Part shown: piece after piece, positions 40,501 to 51,647 of the stretch
How the letters are laid out: every line of letters begins with the position of its first letter
Position numbering within the stretch: position 1 is the stretch's first letter
NCBI GenBank assembly: GCA_032358255.1
Contig: JAULBX010010878.1
Coordinates: forward strand, 1-64,000
Origin: Heterotrichella gracilis
Lineage: Eukaryota; Sar; Xanthophyceae; Tribonematales; Xanthonemataceae
Direction: 5' to 3'
DNA length: 64,000 nt
Notes under the pieces: generated by a model
The model's input: only the letters and a program-made list of their open reading frames with translations
The model's database searches: none
What the model was told of the DNA's origin: nothing
Translations under genes and position numbers: made by a program

Positions 40501-43500
40501 CATGACCCACAGCAGGAGGGCGGTATGTCACACAATGGTGCACAGATCGCATGCTTCATGTTGCTGGCATTCAGATGGGGACGCCACATTGAAACTCCAC
40601 CTAATAGCTTCTGATCGACGGATTATGCGCGGCAGTCATGCCTGTACCAAGAGTTTAGGGTTTAGGATTTGTTTTTTTGGGTTTTGTAGAGTACACAAAC
40701 ACAGAGTACCAAGGATTCGCACCTCTGCCATGACGCCAAACAGCACCTCCCGCTGCGCGCGCTGCGCCTGCCTCAGCCTGTCTGCGGCCGCATCCAGGTG
40801 CAGGCATCCGTACCTCAGCGCTGCCTTGGTCTTGCCCACCTCCACGTGCCCTTGGGGCAGCGCGTGGCAGGCCTCTCTGGGCACCTGGAGCTGCCACTGG
40901 TCTGCAAGGGAGGTGGGTGGAGTGATCGGGCGGTGATGGTGGCGGTGAAGGGGGATTGAAGAGAACAGGGATGAGACATAATTGGACATGAATCTTGTTG
41001 ATACTTTTTTGCGAGTACGCCTGTTACTGCAGCCAGGTAATGAAGCAGCGCTTTTATCCATTTTATTCCATTCTGTTTTGTAACAGGATTTGATTTATTA
41101 TTGAACAGGGTTGGGTACAGTGGGTATCTTACCTGTTGCAGAGCAGTGGTGCTTAGGAGGTGGAGCTTGGCAACCCTTCATGATACCCTAAAGAAAACCC
41201 TAGTGCCTCACCTGTTGCCACGCAGTGGTGCAGCTTGACCTGGCCGGCCACCTTCCCCGGCACGCCTGCTGCCGCCAGCTGGCGCTGCTCCTCGGCGCAT
41301 GTGGCGCGCAGTTGGGCGCTGCACTGATGCACAGCCTGGGTGGCGTGGTCGTACTGACCGTTCACACCCTGCGCGAAGCAGAGTTTCGGTTACAATTTCA
41401 GCTGCTATTCCATTTACAAGCTCCAATCACATGCGCCGCAGTTTGAGTTACATTACACTTACCTTCACAATTAATCGCACCCTGCGCGTAGCACATGGGG
41501 TGTCAAATCTGAAATCAGCCTGGAAAATCTTCCTTTCTACATAAATAAGGATCAGTTTGACGTTCAGATTCTCCATACCGGTATGTGTCGCCAGATTGGC
41601 ATACCTACCTGGAACCCACCAGGATGACTGAAATCGAAACAACCTGCATTGATGTATTGGAAGCAGTTTCTTATATCTATACAACCGTGAACGTTGCAGG
41701 TGTTGATGGTCAAGTACTCCCTCCCTCCCCCCAACCTCACCACTTGGAAACGCTGTTCAGGGTCTGGTTTAGGGTTTAACATCACCTCTGCCAGCATGAC
41801 CTCCTCACCCCCTTCTGTGAACCGCTGCGCACTGAACACCCCCACCAGCTGCTGCAGCCCCCCCTCACCACTCATGGCTTGCTCGGCGGCTGACCATGCG
41901 CGCTGCAGGGGTGGTATGCCCTCCCCTCGCACACCCTGGGAGTGCAGCGCTTGGTGCAGCTCAGCCAGGGCGGTGCACATGCTGCGGCAAGGGGGGGTAT
42001 TTTAGGGAATTTGTGGGCAGGGAAATTTGATCTATTAAATGTCTTGGCTGGAGAGTTCATATTGCAGTTGGGAATACCCTCCCTGTGCAACTTGGCCAGG
42101 GCGGTGCACATGCTGCGTCAAGGGGGGATGTTTCAGAAAATTTGGGGGCAGAGGAAGTTGAGTGCCTTGGCTGGAGGACTTCACAATGCAGGTAGGCATG
42201 CCCTCCCCTTTCTCGTTTGGCAGAAAGAAGCTGGTGCAGCTCGGCCAGGGAGGTGCCCATGCGGTGCACCAGCGATGGTCGGATCACCGGGCAGGATACT
42301 GTGCGGAGAAAACAGAGTCTTGGTGCAGGTGGGTCAGAGCCCTCCTTGTGCTTCAGCAATACAAGAGGGGTACATGCTACAGGCAGGTGTTAACCTTCAT
42401 GTGGGGATGGGGCAATATCATGGACATTTGGGCTGAGGCGCACAATCGTATCTTATTTTGGAGCTGCAAGGTGCTCATGCAAGGGCCATGGCGGGCGCTT
42501 GGCCAGGGATGCACTGCTTACAAAAAGGGCTAGATTTTGGTAAAGGGCAGCGACGGTCACCATGGTTTGATGGCTGTTACCTGTCTAACCCCGCAAACAG
42601 ATTGGCAGCATGCACCAGGCTGGCTTGGCTGGCATCCACCACAACCGGCGCAGAACCCTCATTAGGGTGTAGCCCCTCCCCCCCACCCGTCGCGCCCCTA
42701 GCCACAAATTGCTGCAGGATGGCTGCGGCCTTGGGCAGCAGTCGCTCGCAGTCTGGCAGGGGTGCGATGGCATCTTGAAAGGCTAGGGTGGCATCGGTGT
42801 GCACCATGAAGCACTCCACTGCCAGCAGGCGCTGCTCGATCTCGGAAACCCTAGCGGTTGTGGGAGAAGTGGGTGGATAGGCTCCGGAGGGCGGAAGATA
42901 AGTGGGGAAGTATGGTCTATAGACCCTGGAGGGTGTAGAGAGGCGCATTTTACCATTTTCTTGTTCAAGATTTAACCTTTCCTTCCCCCCACCAGTGTGC
43001 GTTCTGGTAGGGTAGGAGCTGGTATGTAGGCCCCACGGGCTCAGCCCGACTCTACCCAGCTGGACCTCAGGTTGCGCATAACAAAGAGTGTAACACTCCC
43101 AGGACCATACTGCAGTCGGGTTCCCGCAAATGTAAGGCTGCCTGCTAATCCTGGCTGTATTGTTGGAATGCGTTGAGTTATTTGCTCACCTGAACAGCGG
43201 CCTGCACAGCCAGCTCCTTACCCGCCTGTGTCCAGCGGGAGTGGCTGCGTAGTCCAGGAAGGATAGGAGGGAGCCTGGAGGGCCAACACAGTATGTACAA
43301 TATTTTGTAGTAACAAAATATAATGCATATATTACGGTATTCTAACAGCATGGCGTCAGCACAGCGGTATCTCATCAATGATTGCCCACGATGCCTAGGT
43401 CAGCCTCACCTTTACATTAAAGTGCAGATATATGCGCTAACAGTGGCAACAGAGCCACCCAGCATTGCTATGCAGGGCAGCATGCAACACTCAAGTCCCT

Positions 43501-46353
43501 ACAACCTCATATACCCACCAGTGCGTGTGCCATTTGAGCCCTGCAGCAGGTCCAGTGTGGTGGTGGCGCGCTCATCCAGCAGCATGGCAGAGCACTGGCT
43601 GAGTAGGCCGGGCTGCAGGGGGGGCAGCTCACAGAAGGTGGCACAGGGGAGGGAGTGGGAGGCGCTGCCGGTATCCTGCACCAGAAGGGGCAATGAAGGG
43701 GTGTTGAGCTGTGGAAAAGATCAGAATGGGGTGGAATGGAGGGGACGGGACCTGTTGTCGATTCTTTGTCCTTTTCTGCCACTGCTCACAGCCAGGGTAA
43801 TTTCTTGTTGAATTCTTTTTAAAAAGCTAGCCACGTTTTGCGTGAAGCTTTGGATTTGGTTTTGTATTTCATATTTGGTATGATGTTGTGCTTGTTCCGC
43901 CACCAGTTTTTCTTTTTGGTGCATGTGTGCGTTCCCTATTGAATGAATGATTTTCATGTCATTTATCATTGATTGTTTGGGACCATGTAATCCGCACCTT
44001 GAGATGGCGCACGCACAGCGCCAGCGCCAGCGCGGCCCAGGGCTTGTCAGGCAGCACCGCCCCCAGGTGCTGCAGCGACGCGGCGCTGTGCGGGGGCGCC
44101 ACCTGGCGGCCTGCCTGCTGCATGCGCGTGCCCGGTGCGGCGGCGCACAGCTGGTGCAGGTCCTGCATCACGCTGCGCACTGCGCTGTGGTCTGCTGTGA
44201 GGTGGGAGTGGGGGCAGTCCAGGAGGCTGATGGAGATGGCCCTGTGGGGCGGGCACAGGCGGCTTTAGGGTTTTCGGGTGAGGGTTTAGGGTTCAAGCTG
44301 AGGATGGGATGGACATTTCAAAACGGACATGACTGATTGTGCAGCTTCTGAAAGAATGATGGTGATGGGTACTGCTGCTGTGCGTTGGATCATGATTGGT
44401 TCATGATCTGCAACATGCGATAATCTGTGCTTCAAGCATTGTACCAGGAAAACACCATCACTTACCAGTCTGCATCGTACCCATTCCCCTTGTGCAGCTT
44501 CAGCACTGACAGGGTTTCTGGTGTCATATTCCCCTTGTAGCAAACCACCTCCACTGGGTTGCTGTGGGCCAACAGCGTGCTGAGCATCGCTCGACTGGAG
44601 TCATCCACAAACTGCGCCAGCTTGAACTGCCTGAGGGCTACATCCAGCACCACAGCCCCCACCATGTTGTTGAGACCTTCCACCAGGGCAAGCAGTGGAC
44701 AGCCAGAGTGGCTGTCGTGAGTGCCCTGCATGCAGCAGAGCGCCATTGGCGGTTGAGTGGATGCGGCATGCAGCGGAGTTTGAGATTAATGTGTTCAGTG
44801 GTGTTGATTGGCACTTGCAATTTGTCGCATCAGGAGTAGTGCAGTCTTTGTGTGTAACATGTAGACCGCGATTGCCTTCACTTCGTCAGTTATTTGCTTT
44901 ACTTTTTGCATTTCACCTTGTTCGTTTCTTTTCATTTTTCTTTTGCCACTGTTTATACCAGGAGTTATTGTTGTGGAAATAGGAAAATGAAGGTCCTGCT
45001 GGTACACATCAAGCCCATGTGCCCTGAATCTACCTACCCCCTGTTCCCATGGTCCCACACCCGCCACCCAGCAGCCTGTACCTCGAGCATGCCTTCGATG
45101 GCCGTCCCAGGCGTATACACCCTTGCAAGCACCCTCTTGACCAGCCCCGATGCCTCCTTCTCGCCAGGGCACTCGTCCACACGTGCCACATTGTGACCTA
45201 ATGCCAGCACCTTGGCTGCCCATGCCGCAAAATGGTCCTTGTGGCAGCCCACTTTCCACATGTTGGCGCTGGCCTTGCCAGAGAGGTTGAGGCCAACCCG
45301 CATGCCGATGTCAGCGTCGATCTGCATCACATTGTTATCAGGCATAAGGGAGCATGGTTGGTCCAGGAAAGGATATCAAGGTCAATAAAAGGTGGATCTT
45401 GTGTGAGGCCATGATCAATGGACTTGCAACAATGCAGGCCTCGCTAATTATGACAAAGTCGAGGCTCATGTAGATGTCAGCTGTCCAGTATTGGGCCCAA
45501 TCGTGTAGGCCATGCAATGTAGCATGCAGATCCACTCACATCAAACATGTTGTAAAAGGAACCAACTTGGATGAAGTACACCACGTCCATCCTCTTGCAT
45601 TTTAGACTCCAGAACAGCTTGTTGAAGGCATTCAGCTTGGCAAATTCCGAAGGCGGGATGCGCAGGGTGGTGGGGTCATACTCTGGCTCCCCAGGCCGCC
45701 TCCCATGCTGATCCCTTCTGTCCTCTTGCATCCAGGACCAGCGGGTTTCCCATCCACCTGACCCTCACCTACACCAACCAAATGATAATGATGGGCATTT
45801 GTGAAGTGTGAATCATGATGTGTGCTGCATGATGAAGCTGAACCATGTGCTCAGGTCATCCTGTTTGTCTGCAGGACGTGTGGGACCTACCCTGTGCCTC
45901 CAATTTTGCCAACAGCCTGGCTCGTTTCTGGCCTCCTGGATACTGCTGCAGCCTCTGTTGACCTGCATGTGGCAATGCTGGCTGTGTACCGGCACGTTTA
46001 TTGCCAGCCCACTGTGAAAGCCTTCCACCTGAAGGGTAACACGTAGGGTTTGTTACACTGTTTCCGCTGAACTGCCGATGGTAGTACCCAACCTGCCTGT
46101 CCAAACTCGAAGACAAGGCTGCAAAGCATCTCAACACGCCAGCCATACCAGATTCTGGGCACTGCGGTAACTTGAAGCCATCCGTGATCAGTGAGGGTTC
46201 CTGCAGTGAACAGGGCTTTATGTACCTAGTCTGCATACAGTGCACTTGGTGCTGGTTTGGCTCAGAGAGTTGTAAGTTGACCTGCTGTCCCTTGACCCTA
46301 CTCACCTCAAATATGTCCTGTGCCCACTGCAAGTGGGGCTCACTCACAGCCAC
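37506..46353 (-). CDS. MSH7: MutS homologue MSH7 (or MSH6-type), 5' end unresolved
   Basis: Minus-strand exons: 46353-46306, 46200-46093, ~45945/45962-45891, 45757-45540, 45321-45082, 44725-44466, 44241-43998, 43675-43519, 43274-43190, 42850-42581, 41981-41786, 41368-41212, 40901-40723, 40259-39932, 39637-39506, 39201-38867, 38501-38155, 37587-37506; about 1150 residues. Domains in order: [18 protein letters not shown] and mismatch-binding domain; connector ([19 protein letters not shown]); core with [21 protein letters not shown] and [10 protein letters not shown]; ATPase with Walker [10 protein letters not shown], signature [14 protein letters not shown], Walker [12 protein letters not shown] and [15 protein letters not shown] before the ATPase and the [10 protein letters not shown] tail favour MSH7 over MSH6 (family memory, not searched). 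MSH7 pairs with MSH2 in plant mismatch repair. Oddities: the recognition motif reads SFYNMF where F-x-E is expected, and Walker A has Ala for Pro. The third exon's acceptor and any upstream start exon are uncertain. Confidence 0.88.
37751..38006 (-). repeat. Two-copy direct repeat in the last MSH7 intron
   Basis: About 60-bp copies at 37751-37811 and 37946-38006, sharing GGTTTGCTAGGGTGATCTAG and flanking phrases. Spacing about 195 bp. Confidence 0.85.
38512..38826 (-). repeat. Three-copy ~70-bp direct repeat filling an MSH7 intron
   Basis: Copies at about 38512-38580, 38655-38722 and 38755-38826 share AGGGTCA.GTG.ATG..GATGG, AGGCAAGGC.GAGGCA and GACACA...TGCCATCTGCAC. They occupy most of the 365-bp intron between the ATPase exon and the following exon. 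Confidence 0.85.
42050..42270 (-). repeat. Two degenerate copies of the MSH7 exon edge near 41981
   Basis: On the minus strand, the 5' edge of exon 41981-41786 (ATGTGCACCGCCCTGGCTGA with CTGCGGCAAGG before it) recurs upstream in the same intron at about 42060-42125 and 42220-42268. GCACC.CCCTGGCC.AG.TGCAC is conserved, and the nearer copy keeps a related acceptor context. Confidence 0.85.
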
Positions 46354-47074
46354 CTGTCAAAGAACACCGGAAAGTGGGTATGTATAGTAGTATATGCATG
46401 CATACCCATGCGCCTTGTCACACTGGACTATACAGACCTGCATATGCTTTGCTACGGATACTGCCTGACTTTTAGACTGATATTACAGACATACATGAAG
46501 AAAAGAATAAAGCAAGATGGGTTGGGACATTACGAATTTCACCTCACCTGAAAAATAGCTCCACGTGAGCTGTCTGAACTTAGTGTCATCCCTGGTTACC
46601 TTTCTGATTCGGCATAACAGCCGTAGCACGTCTGACCACGTTTACGCATCGCTGTGCGGGTCAAACCCCTGACCACTCTTGAGCCTCATGGTTCGCTTTA
46701 GCGTGTTCGCATGGACCTAAGAACCAACTCTTTCACAGCTGACGAAGAGGGAAAGTAATCTTGCTTGTTGGGTAGTTCAGCTTGTTGCCAGAATACTCCG
46801 TTGCACTGGTGGTTTTGAGAATGCTGTTCAAAAATATTAAACGCTTAGGTACTGGGCAGTAACTATTGCATAACCCACTTAAAGTACTGTAGTCCAGACA
46901 CCCATGTATTAGAAGATCTTTGTTTTGCAGTGCAGCCCTTGGCAAGATTTATGGCCAATTATCACAGTTTCATATAAGTTGTGCATCGTGTAATATGCAT
47001 GCAATGCATGCATGCATTGGGTTTTCAAATTCCAGCCGAGTAAGCGTTACCACAACCCCCGTAGTGGTGCACGC
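46354..47074. promoter_or_regulatory. Divergent intergenic region, MSH7 5' side / small plus-strand gene
   Basis: Likely holds the MSH7 promoter and possibly its first exon. An ATTCCAG acceptor just before 47036 suggests the plus-strand gene also starts inside this interval. No convincing first exons were identified. Confidence 0.4.
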
Positions 47075-47520
47075 ATGAATAATGAGCGTTTGACTTTAAA
47101 GGAAGCGTACCCTGATACGCACTGCTACGAGTACCGTATTGACGCTGTGACAACCACCAGATGCATGCATGGGCGCACAATGCTATTATCAGAGCTCCAC
47201 TCCTCAGGTAGTTGGGTGGGCACACTCGTGACTACTAGGAGGATCCTTGGCCTAGTTGAGGGTTACGCAGGAGACACACTGTGCCAGATTGCGGTGCAGG
47301 ACGGCCTGTCTGTCTGGAGGCTTGCAACCCCCAAGGTGAGTGCCGAACCCATATATAGGCTCACGAGTTGTAAGGGCTCGGTAACCGATGGTTTTGAACC
47401 CTTGCCAACCTCCACACGCTCTCTCATTGGCAGGCTCACAGTTGTTATCGTGTGCTTTGTATTAGAACGTTTATTGTGTTCTAGGCACTGCTAGGCTACC
47501 AGTTTGTGGTTGGCGCCTGA
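47075..47520 (+). CDS. Unrecognised small protein, two exons
   Basis: Exons 47075-47335 and 47485-47520, joined in phase (AAG|GTGAGT donor, TTCTAG acceptor), give 98 residues from the first in-frame ATG. The frame remains open upstream to an AG acceptor at about 47035 with basic residues (PSKRYHNPRSGAR), so the real protein may begin in an earlier exon. The sequence is mixed alpha/beta-looking, soluble, with a Thr/Arg-rich middle and a short hydrophobic ending (ALLGYQFVVGA). I do not recognise a family or motif. It is divergent from MSH7. Confidence 0.45.
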
Positions 47521-47682
47521 CTGCTCAGCTGGAAGCTACAACCCACTGCGCAAGTAAACTCGACATATAGTGGTATATCGAAGCACCTGGCGTCCTTAGA
47601 CGTCACCTGGCCAACAACGTTTGGGTTCAACTGCTAGACCGTGGTGCGACATTTGGGTGTTTACCCAGCTGCAGTTGCCATG

Positions 47683-47756
47683 GCTTCACGAAACAGACAT
47701 GTGAAGGGGACCGCTCTAGCCAGAGCGGTCCCCTTCACATGTCTGTTTCGTGAAGC
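47683..47756. repeat. Perfect 35-bp inverted repeat with 4-nt loop
   Basis: Arms 47683-47717 and 47722-47756 are exact reverse complements; the loop is AGCC. The pairing stops sharply at both ends. An ATG in good context (CCATGGCTTC, ATG at 47680) begins just before the left arm and reads through both arms without a stop, but no phase-compatible donor links it to the gene downstream. Confidence 0.95.
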
Positions 47757-47831
47757 TTTTGGGTTTCAACTCGGCAGTAGTCACGCCATAGGGCCACTAA
47801 GCCTTCTCTGATACAGTCCGTTTGCCTGCAG

Positions 47832-49179
47832 GCTGCTGCCAATAGCAAGAACGTCCAGGTCTAGAGCAGCTGCGCCTTGCGATCCTGCAGTGGTGGCAGG
47901 TAACTTGCCGTACCTTGCCAGCCCAACAGCCCAGGTGGACAACGCCACTATTGCCAGGAGCGCCACGGTCTGCCACCGGCTGAAGAAAAGGAAAGGTACC
48001 TGTATGCCCCATGGGCCATTATGCGCCAAACGTTCACATTTTATCTTGAACAAACTTTGACTGAAGAGGTCACTAATGGCTTAGAATATTCAATAGGCTA
48101 AGCCATAACAAACCTTGAACCTACCTGTGCAGCCGAGGGGGGTCCAGTGACAGATGACGAGCTAGCAAGCGCAGTCATAGAAGAAAACAAGGCAGCGTCA
48201 AGTGCAGGTATGTGTTGCTTGCTTGGCCCAGCTAGATTGGAGTGGTTTATTGCCAGTCTGTACGTCAGCACCTTTTACTGTTGTTGTCTGGTTCTCTGCT
48301 TTAGCCGGGCTTTTCCTCATCTTGCTTATTATGTTTGCACACTGTCCAGGATCCCTGAGGGGGGGACCCCAGGAAGCGCTCTGAGGAGGATTTATGGTAG
48401 TCCTTGCAGTACCTGCTGCACGAATGTAGCCAGGTACATTCAAACCCGCCGGTTGAAAAATTAAAAGAAAAATTTATACTTCTTTGCTTTTAACTAAATA
48501 ACTACAATACATAATACAAATATTACAAATAATAAAAAATGATTATTATGTTTACCGGGTCCCGATTCAGTACTGATGCGCTGAAGTGCCTTCACTTGCA
48601 CCAAGGGTGGCGCACCTCCACGGCATCACTCAGCGACTCAGTGACTGACTGAGTGATGCACACTCGTGCAGGACAAGCAGCCATTGTGGAGGCTATCAAC
48701 AGGCTGACAGCGGCTGTGAACAACCAGGCGCAGACCCTAGCTGCGGTTTCCTACAATTCCAGGATACGGGCCCACAACAGCCGTGCGGTCGACGGCTCCA
48801 GAGTGCTGCTTGTCGTCCAGAAAGAGAAGGCTGGTGGACAAAATGCTGTAGGCTCCTCTCCAAAGGTGAGGTCTTGAACCAACATGGAGCTTTTGAGTGT
48901 AATCCTTTCTTGCATCACGGACCGTAAGAATGTCATTGGCACTTGGCACTTGTGGCCAATTCGAAAGCCGCTTGGCAATAAGAGCTGCCGTTGTGACTGC
49001 AGATGCAAGCTGAAGGGGGGTTGTTCCCTGGTACTTTCCGGGAGTTGGCATTCCTCTCCCATGCACAGCTGGACTCTCTGGCCTCCTGGCTTCAGGAAGA
49101 TTTTGGATCAAATCCCGGAGATAGCCTTGATAATCGACGGCGCCATTTTGCTCTATTTGTGGGGACGCCTCTGCCCTGA
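47832..49179 (+). CDS. Unrecognised nuclear-type small protein, 5' end unresolved
   Basis: Exons (about 47832)-47995, 48133-48207, 48672-48865 and 49003-49179 join in phase with GTACCT, GTATGT and GTGAGG donors, giving at least 202 residues to the TGA at 49177-49179. No start codon could be assigned. It has a basic RLKKRK patch, a helical amphipathic stretch (AIVEAINRLTAAVNNQAQTL), then YNSRIRAHNSRAV, and a C-terminal GLFPGTFRELAFLSHAQLDSL. The last two elements remind me of a short module (aromatic-N-S-R..., then FP-T followed by a Leu-rich helix) seen in many small fungal proteins, but I am not certain. Function unknown. Confidence 0.5.
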
Positions 49180-51647
49180 TTATCCATCTTCAAAGCCAAA
49201 TAGACCTTTCAGATCAAATCAGCTGTGACAGTATGTATGTAGCTTACTGTATGTTTCAGAAGTCATGTCTGCATTGTAGTAAGCAGAAGTTTACATTGAA
49301 CCAGGCCTGGTTGAGGCACTTGGTGTGAACAAAGAGGCATAGCTTCAGATAAGCATAGCAGGAGATCACGCTGTCTCTACTAACACTTGGGTTGAATCCA
49401 ATAACATCGGACTTTTTCTGTCGCTATACAGGTCTAACTGTAATTGTGGGAATATCAAGAGAGAACGCGAGAGAAAGCTGTCTCATGCTGTAACCTTGCT
49501 GAGACAAGCTTGGGATGTAATGACATTTTGCTGTAAATACCGTGTGATGTAAATTGTGAGAAAGATAAACAGTTGGAAATTCCTACAGGTCTGTACCATA
49601 CATAAAGCTGGCCCATATACTCGCTGTAATGAGGCATGCTTGGTTGTGCTATCATTGAGACTGTGGAATAACGTTCAACTTACAAATTGTTGGAGCATTT
49701 TGTCAAGTTTGAACAGGAGGATTCTCCCCCCCGCCAAAAAAAAGTGGAAGATGCTGCTGTTGGACAGTAAAATGGTAAACTTGTGTGCTGTTGCTACTGG
49801 CAACCGATTGGTAAAATATGTGGAAACGATGGAATGCGGTGAGCTAGCTGGAACAGGCCAGAAAAGCACCAACAGGGAAAATAGCTGTGTGAGGTGTCAA
49901 ATGCCGAATACTGTTCGTTGCTGCCACTGTCAGGCTTGGTGCTCACACAGGCTCACAAGAGCATACTCCCTTATGACAGGTATGGCAAACGCAAGATCCC
50001 CACTTCAAAGACTGGTGCAAAGCTTGCGACACTCGGCCTGAGACTCAACAAGTAATTTCAATCAGTGATTAGTGAACATGTTCACTGCAGTGGCAAACGT
50101 GTGATGCAATATGACCCACCTGGTCCGGACATTACTCAATTATCATCTACCTTCCATTTTGCACACTGTCATAATGCGGTATCATGTCCCAGTATCTAAT
50201 CACCAGTGTGGAGCTGCCTCCGTAAAAGAAAAGAAAAGAATGCAGACGCTAACGGCGTAAAGAAGGCGGCATAGCATCCCTGTATGATACTGTCTTGGCG
50301 CAAAACGTTGCATGGGCCAGGCCAATCAGCCCAGTGACATCCTAAACTGTTCGCTCATTGCCCTGGGCATGGCGCTGCTGCTCCCTCGTGCCACAACCGG
50401 TTGTGTTGCCGCCCCTTGCAGGCCCCCATCCTCTGCCAAATGCGCTCCATCCCTTGGCACAACCCTACATGTGTACAACCAGTTATATTGGAATTTCAAC
50501 GTGCTCGCTCAAGAAGAATCAAAGCGTAATGCGTTGCTGACGCATGTTGGCTTCGGCAGGCTCATGGCACGTTATTTAACCCCCCATGATTATCTCTAGA
50601 TTTATATTGAATTGGGATTGTTGCCCTGGTCACCCAGGCAGCCAGGGGTGCAACCGATGAAGGGAAGGCAAAGCATGCAAACATGCAAACTACCATATAC
50701 ACAGATAATTCATGGTGTATTGTCCATATTAGGGACACAAAATGCCCGCATTTCGTACCTGTGTGGTACAGCCGTGGTCTCCATCCGTGACCTGTGCCTT
50801 TCTTGGGTCCCCACGTGGTGCGGCGGCATCACCCAGGACTGCGGGTCAAGCAGCGTTGACCACAGACCCACACGCTGCGACCTGGAGGTACCAAACAAAA
50901 CACATATAGAAATATACCAATATGTGTAGTTAAATACACATGTGAATACAATGCATATGTAACATGTACAACACATGCACAAAAATAAACGTAAAGGTGT
51001 GGGGTAACTTAATAAGCAGCCTGCCATTGAACAGGCGCATTTGTGAAGGAAAAGGAGTAAGCAACGAGAATGGCATTGCCCTCCTGTCCACAACACTTCC
51101 CTACCGTACCTGGAGGTGCCAAGTGGCGCGGCCTGGGGGTGGCGGTCGAGTGCGGCTCGCGGGTGTGGCGCGTGGGTTGGTGATGGCACCAGGTCGCGTG
51201 GCATGACTGCCGAGAAGGGGTGGTTGGTGCCGATGGGGGAGGGGCCTGCAGGGGGGTAGCTGCACACTCAATTGCGAAGGGGAGGGCATGGCCGCAGCAA
51301 GGGAAGTGCAGGTGCTTTCAATTGGGGAAGGGGGATGTGTGGGGTGTGGGGGAGTACGTGGCATGCAATTTGGAATGGTTTGCATGGAGATGGATGCAGG
51401 GACCCATTCAGGTTGCAGGATCAGCCTTGCTTCCCGATATGTGTGCAAATCCTGAGCCACGCCTGTTCTGTGTTTGCACCACCTCTGGCGCCCCACATCG
51501 TGTGCACTCAACCACCCGTGTTGGTTCCAACCCTACACGCATCCCCACCAAACCCTACCAGTTCCTCGACCACAGCCACCTGCCGCAGAGTGAGTACTCG
51601 CCAACCCAATCCCTCATCTAGGCACCTGCCTCGGCCACCAAATCCCC
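49180..51647. other. Convergent intergenic region, 2.5 kb, with dispersed repeat copy
   Basis: AT-richer than genic DNA. It contains a short AAAAG microsatellite near 50227 and a copy of the dispersed repeat at about 50985-51095. Open frames are overlapping and lack splice-flanked structure. Confidence 0.5.
50985..51095 (+). repeat. Dispersed repeat, copy 3
   Basis: AATAAAC start, GCAGCCTGCCATTGAACAGG, AAGGAAAAGGAGTAAGCAA and GGCATTGCCCTCCTGTCCAC occur in the same order as in the 35264-35380 copy. The copies are diverged, so the element looks old. Confidence 0.6.

Noticed and set aside
45800-46046. Plus-strand frames opposite MSH7 (for example the one ending in VKAFHLKG)
   Set aside because: The minus strand here has an exon ([14 protein letters not shown]) in phase with the conserved MSH7 domain; the plus frames lack continuing exons.
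46550-46680. Possible tRNA-like arms
   Set aside because: I could not build a cloverleaf with proper A and B boxes.
47683-47756. Bacterial-type rho-independent terminator
   Set aside because: The context is eukaryotic and spliced, the loop is not followed by a U-run, and the stem is far longer than typical terminators.
47781-48053. Minus-strand frame with one hydrophobic stretch (WQTVALLAIVALSTWAVGL)
   Set aside because: No start codon or consistent exon partner, and it overlaps the phase-consistent plus-strand exon ending at 47995. Kept only as an alternative.
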